Assembly (NCBI GenBank): GCA_015680685.1
Contig: MNCI01004604.1
Location: 372,491-418,856, forward strand
Length of the DNA stretch: 46,366 nucleotides
Source of the DNA: Gnetum montanum
Lineage: Eukaryota > Streptophyta > Gnetopsida > Gnetales > Gnetaceae
Reading direction: 5' to 3'
Shown: positions 34,825 to 44,063 of the stretch, piece after piece
Numbering within the stretch: position 1 is the first letter of the stretch
How the letters are laid out: every line of letters begins with the position of its first letter
The notes under the pieces: generated by a model
What the model was told of the DNA's origin: nothing
What the model saw: only the letters and a program-made list of their open reading frames with translations
The model's database searches: none
Position numbers and translations under genes: made by a program

Positions 34825-37800
34825 TCATGTGTAGAACAGTTTTAGGAATAAGTGATTAGTTGGGTTTGCAAATTCTTTTCCGTTCATGTCGGCTAGTTTG
34901 AATGCCCCATTGTCGAATGCTTTGATGATCAGATAAGGCCCTTCCCAGTTGACTAAGAATTTATCTGGATGTTCCCGAACAGCTTTAAGTACGAGGTCTC
35001 CTTCTTTGATGGGGCGCTTATGAATGTCATGTCGATGTCGTTGCCGTTGTTGCTTCTGGTACCATTCGATCTGATCGAGTGCATGCACGTGTTCCTCCTC
35101 CACCGAGTCCAGGTCAATGATGCGTAAATCATTGTTTTGCTCGTCATTGAGGAGTCCAGAAAGCATGATCCTTAGAGATGGTACCTGCAATTCTAAAGGT
35201 AAAACAACTTCTGAACCGTAAACAAGACTATATGGAGTTTTACCTGTCGAGGTGCGGTGCGTGGTACGGTATGCCCATAACGCATACACCAGTTGTTCAT
35301 GCCATCTTTGTTTGCTCTGGGCAAGCATCTTTTTGAGTACTGTGATGATTGTCTTATTTGTTGATTTTGCCTGCCCATTGCTCTGAGGATAGTAAGGGGA
35401 TGAAAACGAGTGTTTGATCCCTAGACTATTGCAAAACGTTTTGGTCTCGGCACTACTAAATTGTGGCCCGTTGTCAGTGATGATTGTCATGGGAATGCCA
35501 AAATAGGTTATAATGTTTTTGAGGATGAAGTTGCACACCTGTTTAGGAGTAGTTTTGTGAAGGGGTGCCGCCTCTACCCATTTCGTAAAGTATTCAGTTG
35601 CTGTTATAATAAAGCTATGCCCGGCAGAAGATGTGGGTGTTATCAGGCTAATGAGGTCCAGTCCCCACTTCTGGAAGGGCCATGTGATTTGTGTTGTATG
35701 CAACTCGTTTGGTGGAATGTGGATGAGATTACCGTGTTTTTGACATATACTACATGTTTTGACCTTGGACTGACAGTCGTATTCCATGTGTGGCCAATAG
35801 TAGCCTAGGCATCTTATTTTGGTTGCCATTACCTTCGGTGCGAGGTGTCCCCCGCATATTCCGTCATGTACTTGTTCAACAATTGTTTGGGCTTCGGTAT
35901 TGTTGACACATGTCAGCAGTATGCCTTCGTAGGATCGGTGGCACAATGTATCCCCTATTAATGTGTACTGCTTAGAACGCTTGCGTACTGCATCCTTTTG
36001 TGCGTTGGTTAAATTTTGTGGCGTTTCACCGTGCAGAAGGTATTCTTTTACATCATTGTACCATTCATTAGCGTGTGTTGTACTGACAGATGCAATTGGA
36101 AACATGTCGAGAGTGTTGGTTATGGGCTTGGCACAACTGGTCACGAAGCTCAGTAGTGCATGAAACATGTCAGGGGATATGTTTAAAGCCAAGGTTGTTA
36201 AGGCATCTGCAATGGTATTGTCATTCCTAGAGATATGTTGGACATCAACATTTTCAAATTGTTTGAGTAGGTGCTTAGCCAAATCACAGTATGGTTGTAA
36301 GTGTTGCGCTTTACCCGTATAGACATCTGTGACTTGGTTTACGACTAACTGCGAGTCCCCTCTGACTACAAGCCGTGTAATATTCGAAGCTAGTGTGGCC
36401 GCGAGACCTCTGAGGAGACCTTCATACTCTGGTACGTTGTTAGTACAATGGAAGTTGAATCGATAGGCGAAAGGTTTAATTTCTCCAGAGGGATATGTTA
36501 TTACAGCGGCAGCACTTCCTCCTCGAGAGGTGGATGCCCCATCAAAGTTTAGAATCACATCGTAATCATCTGGCACTGTGTCTATTGTGTTTACATTTTC
36601 GTCTGGGAATTCAGGTTCTTTTGTACCTGGATCATGCGTTGGCGACATGGTCATTTGATTTGCTATGGCTTGGCCTTTTACTGACGATTGTGCCACATAA
36701 TGCAGGTCAAATTCAGCTATGATTGCCTTCCAACGGGCTATCCTGCTTGATTCGTAGATGTTTCCGGTTATAGCTCTGAGCACATTATCTTTGCAAATTA
36801 TGTTAATTTGATTTTGGAAGAGATAATGTTGCCATTTCTTTAAAGCGAAAACTAAAGCTAAACATGACTTTTCTACATCGTTGTATCTCTTTTCGTGGGC
36901 AACCATTGCATGACTCAGGTAGTATACGGGGACCTCAGTTCCGTCATCTCGTTTCTGGCACAACATGGATGCGATTGATGATTCTGATGTGGCTAGGTAG
37001 ATGTAAAACGACCTATCATTTTTGGGTGGGAATACAGTGGGTAACCGAGCGAGTGCCATTTTAACGTTGTCAAATGCTTCTTGGCACTGCGGGGTCCATT
37101 CAAAATGGACATTCTTGTGTAGTAGGTGGTTCATAGGTGTGAGTTTTCCCGTCAAATTTTCTATGAACCTCCTGATGAACTGTAACCGACCCTGTAGCCC
37201 TCGAAGTTTGGTTAGATTTCTAGGTGATCTTAGGTTTGTAATGGCCTTAACCTTGTCGGGGTCTACCCGTATCCCTGCCTCTGAGGCTACAAATCTAAGC
37301 ATTTTACCTGTTTTGACGCTGAAGACACATTTCTTTGGGTTAAGCCTTAGTTCATATTTTAGACAACGTTTTAATACTAAGTCAAGATCCTGTACGTGTT
37401 GCTCTGATGATTTTGATTTAACCACTATGTCATCTACATAATCATTGAGCGAGTGTAAGATGTAATCGCTGAAAATATATGTCATCGCCTGTTGATATGT
37501 GGCCCCAGTGTTCTTGAGACCAAAAGGCATCATTGTGTAACAGAAGGTTCCCCAAGGTGTCATGAAAGTAGTTCGAAGCTAGTGTTCTGGATTTATACAT
37601 ATCTGGTTATATCCCGAGAACCCATCCATAAAGGATAACAGGGCGTGCCCAGCAGTTGAGTCAACTAGTTGATCAATGCTAGGTAAGGGGAAGTCATCCT
37701 TTATGGTTGCTACGTTAAGGTCCCGGAAGTCAATGCAAAGGCGGATACTTCCGTTCTTCTTTGGGACTATAACCATGTTTGATACCCACTCGGCGTAATC

Positions 37801-38301
37801 AACAGCCCTAATGAAACCAGCTTGGTAGAGCTTGGAAATCTCACTACGAACTGCTAATGCCACCTCGGGTTTGACCTTTCGTGCTTTTTGTTTTACTGGC
37901 CTTAGTTTTGGATCAAGGATGATGTTGTGCTGGACAATACGAGGGTCTAATCCGGGCATGTCTGTATAGGACCACGCAAATGCCTTCATGTTGTCCTTAA
38001 GTACGTTTTCAATATCTTTAGCTAGACTTGGTTCTAGTAATGTAATTAATTTTAGGATTTTAGTTTCCCCATTGGGCATGGTGATAGGTGTTTCAGTTAG
38101 AGGATCTTCAGTAATGTTTTCAGCTTCAATGTCGAGGGACTTTGTCATTCCCTCATATTCGTCAATCGTTTGCTACATTGAAGCTATTGTTGCATTGTTT
38201 ACTGATGAGCTCGCATAGACAAGATTCACATCGATATTCCTTTCAACCGCACCGTATGGTCCATCCATGACCAACAGCTTGGTTAAGCACTTGTAATCCA
38301 T
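34825..38301 (-). pseudogene. E4 pol: RT, degenerate RNase H, archaeal-type RNase H, integrase
   Basis: This polyprotein copies element RNA into DNA and inserts it. The likely start is the ATG at 38301, matching E3 and E1; an AG acceptor-like site lies upstream. One frame runs to 34825, broken by TAG codons at 38173-38175 and 37579-37581 (the second at a glutamine position in E1 and E3). After the second stop 912 codons are open from 37563: RT YVDD at 37429-37440; degenerate RNase H at residues 182-305 of that frame; archaeal-type RNase H at 334-460 with D341, E381, D403 and D453; integrase zinc H566/H573/C604/C607; catalytic D636 and D697; then Lys733 (35365-35367) where Glu is expected; GPY at 875-877. 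The dual RNase H is the Tat-group hallmark. RT looks intact apart from the stop, but integrase should be inactive. Confidence 0.93.
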
Positions 38302-38410
38302 TAGGCAAGTTCCTTTCAATAAATGGAGAGCCTGGTAAGATAGCGGAGGTCGTTTTAGGTCTTTCGGAAATCTTTAGCATGCATGTATCAAAATGAGTTA
38401 ACGTGACAGT

Positions 38411-38880
38411 GGAACGGCATTTTAATGCCCTACCGGGCAACGAATGGCAGTTTAATGCCTTACCAGGCAACGAACGGCAGTTTAATGCCTTACCAGGCAA
38501 AGAACGGTAGTTTAATGCTTTACCAGGCAACGAACGGCAGTTTAATGCCTTACCGGGCAAAGAACGACAGTTTAATGCCTTACCGGGCAACGAATGGTAG
38601 TTTAATGTCTTATCGGGCAAAGAACGGTAGTTTAATGCCTTACCAGGCAAAGAATGGTAGTTTAATGCCTTACCGGGAAACGAACGGCAGTTTAATGCCT
38701 TACCGGGAAACGAACGGCAGTTTAATGCCTTACCGGGAAACGAACGGCAGTTTAATGCCTTACCGGGCAACGAACGGCAGTTTAATGTCTTACCAGGCAA
38801 AGAACGGTAGTTTAATGCTTTACCAGGCAACGAACGGCAGTTTAATGCCTTACCGGGCAAAGAACGGCAGTTTAATGCCG
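38411..38880. repeat. 30 bp tandem array (about 16 copies) at the RT/antisense-gene junction
   Basis: The unit is AACGGCAGTTTAATGCCTTA plus CCGGGCAAAG, period 30. Each unit holds TGCC-TTACCG-GGCA, the same AGTTTA-plus-inverted-repeat design as the other arrays with different arms. Because 30 is a multiple of three and the unit lacks stops, long open frames appear on both strands (38243-38860 and 38425-38967); these are artefacts of the repeat. Confidence 0.9.
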
Positions 38881-39040
38881 AATTTTGTTGTTTATGTCAT
38901 TTATGTGTGTAAATTTTATATCTTTTTTGAAAAATTCAAAGCGAATTCGAAAAAGCACGAAAAATGAGGCAAAAAGCAAGAAAAACGGAAAAGCGGCAGC
39001 AGCGGCGGCGACGTCAGCGTCAGCGTCAGCATCAACGCGC

Positions 39041-39050
39041 TATAAAAAGC
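39041..39050 (+). promoter_or_regulatory. TATA box of the E4 antisense gene
   Basis: TATAAAAAGC lies in a GC-rich context (GACGTCAGCGTCAGCGTCAGC upstream) 187 bp before the exon 1 ATG. This indicates that the gene has its own promoter and is not read from the LTR. Confidence 0.65.
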
Positions 39051-39089
39051 AAGCGGGGGCATGATTTTGTCATTTGACTTTTGGAGCGT

Positions 39090-39227
39090 GAGCGTAAACC
39101 GAGAGCGTAACCCCAACGTAGACGCCGAGCGAAACCCTAGCGTAGACGCCAAGCAAAAACCCCAGCATAGACGTCGAGAAGAAACCCCAGCGTAGACGCC
39201 GAGAAGAACCCCAGCATAGATGCCGAG
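39090..39227 (+). repeat. E4 antisense-gene leader repeats
   Basis: Five to six units of about 24-30 bp, type AACCCCAGCGTAGACGCCGAG, fill the predicted 5' untranslated region. GCGTAGACGC is a one-base relative of the GCGTATACGC LTR palindrome. No upstream start codon in frame precedes 39228. Confidence 0.75.
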
Positions 39228-42200
39228 ATGGGCAGAGGCAAAGAACTAGAGGGCCGAGGACAGAAAAGACCTGAACTGACGTTCGCGGAGGAGAGCCAGG
39301 CGATGCTGCAGTGTCTACCCCGCCCGAACATCCCCGCGTGGCCCAGATCTTCTGGCAGGTAGGCCCTTGACCATGTTTTCGTTGATTTTTAGTTTGTTTT
39401 TACGGCGTACAGTTAGTGTAGGGTTCCGGCGTATATGCCGAGCATGAAGGGTTTAGAGTAATGTCGGCGTAGATGCCGCGTGTCATTTTCGACGTAGAGC
39501 TTCGTTTCTTTTTTTCGTAACTGTTTTTCAGCGTGAAGGATTAACTATTCTTTCGTACACCTAGCGTGTACGCCTGGCGTAACTGTTTTTCGTACGCCCG
39601 GCGTGTACGCCTGGCGTAACTATTTTTCGTACGCCCGGCATGTACGCCTGGCGTAACTATTTTTTCGTACGTCTGGCGTAATTGTTTTTTCGCACGCCTG
39701 GCGTAACTGTTTTTCGTACGCCCGGTGTATATGCCTGGCATAACTATTTTTTCGTATGCCCGGTGTATACGCCTGGCGTAACTGTTTTTCGTACGCCCGG
39801 CATATACGCCTGGCGTAACAGTTAGAAATTTTTTTTTTGCGAACGTCTAATTTTTTAAAATGAAGTTTTGGATATTGATATTTAGTGTTGTTTTAATGGT
39901 TTATAGAGACATTGAGCCTCCCCTTCTAGTGATTGAGTTAGTTGGGGTTTTGACATGGTTTGGTCCTTTGGAGGGTGGTGACCCGACCCCGAATTTGGTC
40001 GTTGAGCACAATGTGGTCTGGTTCCGGGACGGGGCCTGCGAATTTTTGGCCTTCTTACTGGACCATTTCGATGTCGTGGTTTGGTCTCATCTAGGCAGAG
40101 ATGTGGCACGGAGTATTATTGAGGCCATGTTACCCGACGCAGCGGAAGGCGTCCGGATGTTTATGGAGGACATCGATGAAGGGCTGCTTGTCGTCGAGGG
40201 TGTTCCCCCTGGTGGTCCAAAATCGACTCGTCTGTTGACACGTGTGTGGGACCAGCTGCCACGGGGCCCCAACTACATCAACAACACACTATTCTTAGCA
40301 GGCCGCGTGCACACTTTGTTTCAGAATCCCCCTGGCACAGTATACCGGATGGAAAGGTAATTTCGTCTAAGTTTTGATTATTCCTTTCTTTCTCACATTC
40401 AAATACTTACTCTCGTTTCGACACATGCTGTCGCCTTCCCGCAGGCCAAAGGTTATGCCAGATGGGGCCTACGCAGGCGACGATGGGATTGGACTGGCGC
40501 GTACAATCGTGGAAGCGTTTATGGTGGGTCCCACCTTGGGCGGGACCATCTTGGCCCACACAAGGGATGCCATGAAGAACTTCCCCAAGAAATTTTCGAA
40601 GGCGTTTGCGCAATGTGCCGCGCGTGGTTGGTTGCATGTCGACTGGGCCCCTAATGGGCTGATTTTCCCGTCTGCTTTTGATCTGAGCGAAACTTCAAGG
40701 TCCAACACCGAAAGTAAGTGGCAAAGTTTCCTAGATGTCGTGTTTGGTTTGGTCCATTGCTAAGTGAAAAGCTCATATTAAGGTTTTGGATTTGCTTTTA
40801 CAGCTGGCACCACCTTCGGTAGGGATTCCGTTGTGACTGGGAGGACTGAAACTACTCTTTCGATGAAATTTGGTGAAACTAGTGCTGCTCAGAAGTGGTT
40901 GCGAAAGAAGGCTTCGCCATCTATTGTTGCCTGCTTGGAGCATGCCGGCCTCATGGCACTCTTTGTGGCCCCTAGTCCAAATGTTTCTATAGTGGAGATG
41001 ATCGGGATTGTAGACTCATTTGATAGATCCGTCTCTTGCTATAGCACTCGTATTAGGGGCGTGAAAGTAATTTTTGAATTATCACCCCAATTTCTCGTAG
41101 ATTTTTTTGGCGTACCTGCTAATGGCGTAAAAGTCGTTATGGATAGGACGCATAAAGAAATTGACATGATCCATGATTTAGAGGATTGGCTAGGGGTGAG
41201 GAAGGGTACTAAAGGGTTCCCGATGCAGGGGAAAACGAAGGTTGGGGAAGTTAACGAACTTTATCCCCTATTTAGAGCACGTTTGTTTCCCAAGACTCTA
41301 TCACAAGTCAAGAGTCTCGGTGTTGAAGCGGTGCGAGTCATGCGCACTATTCTTGAGGCTGGCATGCGTTATAACTGGGCAGAATTTCTATTATCAGGAA
41401 TGACCAAAGATATAGAGTGGCTGCGTTCAAACATACAGGCGCAATCTCATTTTACCTTTTCTTTCTTCGCTAGTTATATTCGTCGCTTGGCTGAGTTTTT
41501 GGTGGTTCGTGGGGAAAACAAATTTGTTTTGCGTGATAGGTACCAGTTATCTCGCCCCTGGATGAACCACTTATTTGACACAGCCAAGTCCCAAGACACC
41601 CCCGAGGGGATCGATGAATCCCTTACGATTACCACGGGTGGATCGTCTGGCCCCTCGCTCCACACACGCGCCAGCCTAGGGGTGGAACCCGATGAGGTAC
41701 CCCCTACTGCAAGGAAGGTGGAGCGAGTGGTCAAGGAAACAATAGGCAAAGTGAAATCCAAATTGGGGAAGCGTGACAGCACGGCTGAAGGTACCAGTGA
41801 GATTGAGCAGCCTAGAGTGAAGCGGATTCGATTTAAGATTCCTGGTAAAAAAAAAATTTATTTTTATTTCAATAGTTGTAGCAATTGCTGGTTGTATGCA
41901 ACTGACTTCATTTGTTTTAAATTGAGCAGTTAAGAGGCACGATCTGCGGACCATACCAGAGGACGAGGAGTTAACCGACCTAACAGGAGGAACCGAATTG
42001 CTGGGGGAGGGAACTGGTGGAACTGGAGGTACCAAACCCCTAAATGATCAAGCGGAAACTGAAGAAGTGTTCAACAGCTTTCTTACAGGAAACCTTGATC
42101 TTGGAGACCCTCCGACACAGGATGAGATCAGAGGGAACGGTATGTCTTTTTACTCAGTTATGCAGCCTAATATATTCCTGGATTACCTTATTGTGAATTT

Positions 42201-43469
42201 TCCTTTTGACTCATAGGGAAGCGAGACCGTCCTAGAGAAGGAGTCTGAGATCCCCCCCGAGGTGCCTCCAAAGGCGAGCGGCTCACGCACTGATGGACCT
42301 TTTACTTGGATGGAAATGCCAAGTAAAAGGGATTTCGTAGCTGGGATGGCCAAAGAGGTTTTCGAGCGGATCGAACGGATCAATCCTGACATAGGTATGG
42401 ATGCATTGAAAGACTTTTACTATGTTAGAGGTTGATTCCCAATTCTGTTTGTTCTAACGTTTGACTTTTCCTATGGACAGGTGCCCAACTGAGGTGGGAT
42501 CCGTCCGAACCCGTCGATATGGAGAGTTTGCCTACACTATCTCCTGAGATTGAACAAGTGCCTAGACCTGTTTATGAAGAGGTAGCAGAGGGCTTCGTTC
42601 ATAATTCCAAAACAGTATGGACGTGCAGGAGATCCATTAAACAATTATGACTCCAAATTCAGGTGAAAGAGAAGGAGAATGCTGCATTGTCAATGGAACG
42701 TGATGATTTGAAGGCTCGATATGAGTTTGCCGCAGCTAGATTAAACAATGATCGCACCTGGCGGACCTCCGAGGTCACATATACAAGGTATTGGAACCTT
42801 CTCAATCGCCACGTAGGGCTCATACGGAGGCTAGGGGAGCGCAGTGCCCAAATTGATTTGCTGAACACCAAATGTCAAGATTGGAAGGCTTTCACCTCTA
42901 AAGTTCGCAAATGGGGGCAAGATGAAAACAACCACAAGCACCAATACAAGAAGTCGCTAAAAGAGGTTTCTATTGAGAATCGACAGTTAGAGATGTTTGT
43001 GGAGGGTCTTGGTCTGCTCTCCGCCTTTGACACCTTCGCCCAGAACACAATTGTAGAGATGGAGTCTCCTAAACGACGGATAACGATAGCCTCTGGGGAG
43101 GTGTCGATGGGAGAATTCATATTGAAACGTCCCACCTAGTCAGACGTTGACAAAGGAAAGGCTCTGGCTGATATCGACTTGGGTCTCGATGGGACGGACT
43201 GGGCAAGTGTTCCTGAAGAGGAGATCCTACGGCGGCTTGAATTCGGCTTGGGGGGACCTCCTATGGTAAGCATTTTGTCTCTTTTTGGAGTTAATTGATT
43301 GATTAATGTTTGAAATTTTGACATTCGCTCATTTTTGTGTTGATTATTTCCTCTTTGGTCTTTTTAGGATGAAGGTGGGGACGAGACTGGAGAAGCTGGC
43401 CCCAGTGGAGTAGGGGCATCTGATGCTAGTGGGCCTGAGGAGGATGATCCTCATGCCCCAAACGCTTAG
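39228..43469 (+). pseudogene. Antisense spliced gene carried by E4: FCP1/NIF-like pseudo-phosphatase, mobile-domain-like, coiled coil
   Basis: Eight exons: 39228-39358, 39907-40356, 40445-40713, 40804-41844, 41930-42139, 42236-42394, 42481-43265, 43368-43469. All introns are GT-AG, phases chain correctly, and lengths total 3,147 nt (1,048 codons plus stop). Two stops interrupt it: TGA 42648-42650 (codon 810) and TAG 43137-43139 (codon 973). Residues 45-284 resemble the FCP1/NIF HAD fold: EFLAFLLDHFDVVVWS, NNTLFLAG, LFQNPPGTVY, then GDDGIGLA. The catalytic DxDG is ELVG (E54, V56) and the acidic motif before 'NPP' is AGR (175-177), so activity is not expected. Residues about 300-560 resemble plant transposon-associated mobile-domain proteins (moderate confidence). 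About 815-960 is a coiled coil; the tail is acidic. It lies on the strand opposite to gag-pol, between protease and RT. Its cellular role is unknown. Confidence 0.85.
39541..39825 (+). repeat. Tandem array inside intron 1 of the E4 antisense gene
   Basis: About seven copies of a unit near 37 bp (CGTACGCCCGGCGTGTACGC followed by CTGGCGTAACTGTTTTT) lie within intron 1 (39359-39906, 548 nt; E1 intron 1 is 542 nt). GCGTGTACGC is a one-base variant of the E4 LTR palindrome. Spurious open frames cross the array on the minus strand. Confidence 0.85.
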
Positions 43470-43705
43470 TATTTTAGCATTTTTTTTGTTTTTCGATTCA
43501 AACTTGTACTGAAATTGTAACTTGAATACTATGAAATGAACAGAGATGGTTGATTGTATATAATAACATGCATATATATATATATATATATATTTTGTTG
43601 CTGATTTTGGGTTTAACATGCTGTAGAAATGTAAAATATTTTGGTTTATTTTCTTTTTAAATAGCAATACAGGAAGCGATTATCAAAGTAGAACGGTAAG
43701 CAAGT
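43470..43705 (+). other. E4 antisense gene 3' region with (AT)n microsatellite
   Basis: After the stop at 43467-43469 the sequence is AT-rich with a (TA)10-type run at 43572-43592. This is the expected 3' untranslated region; no clear polyadenylation signal is assigned. Confidence 0.5.
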
Positions 43706-44050
43706 ACTAGTTTATGGCCATTTCGGGCCCCATGCGTAGTTTATGGCCCTTTCGGGCCCCATGCGTAGTTTATGGCCATTTCGGGTGCCATACGTAAGCA
43801 AGGGATGTTTTGGAGGATGCAGATAGATTTTTTTCGGCTAACCAATCATTGCTGATCGTGGCTAGTTTTATGCCATTGCGGACATGATAGTTTAGTGTCA
43901 TTTCAAACCGGAAGCGGTATTTAATTGTTTTTCTTGTTTTATCGTAGTTTAATGTCGTTTCGGACTCGAAGTGGTATTTAATTGTTTGTCTTGTTTTATC
44001 GTAGTTTAATGTTATTTCGGACTTTTTATAGTTTAACGTCATTTCAGACT
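43706..44050. repeat. E4 AGTTTA-hairpin array at the antisense-gene/protease junction
   Basis: Three units of TAGTTTATGGCCATTTCGGG (GGCC/GGCC arms) are followed by five or six of TAGTTTAATGTC-ATTTCG-GAC (GTC/GAC arms). Both arm types occur in one array with a shared TTTCG spacer. It corresponds to E1 17740-17820. Confidence 0.82.
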
Positions 44051-44063
44051 AGAAGTGGTGAAA

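Noticed and set aside
38411-38880. CRISPR-like regular repeat
   Set aside because: The units are contiguous with no unique spacers, and the context is a plant retrotransposon.
38243-38967. Two overlapping long open frames on opposite strands (205 and 180 codons)
   Set aside because: Both are translations of the 30 bp tandem array; the period is divisible by three, so frames stay open. There are no family features and no counterpart in E1 or E3.
39907-40356. Active CTD phosphatase
   Set aside because: The fold landmarks are present, but the DxD nucleophile motif and the later acidic residues are missing in every copy.
42214-42216. In-frame TAG read as the end of the first part of the E4 antisense protein, with an apparent frameshift after it
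   Set aside because: Using GT at 42140 and the acceptor ending at 42235 removes the stop and restores phase 1. The same solution works in E1 (16207-16278), so it is intronic.
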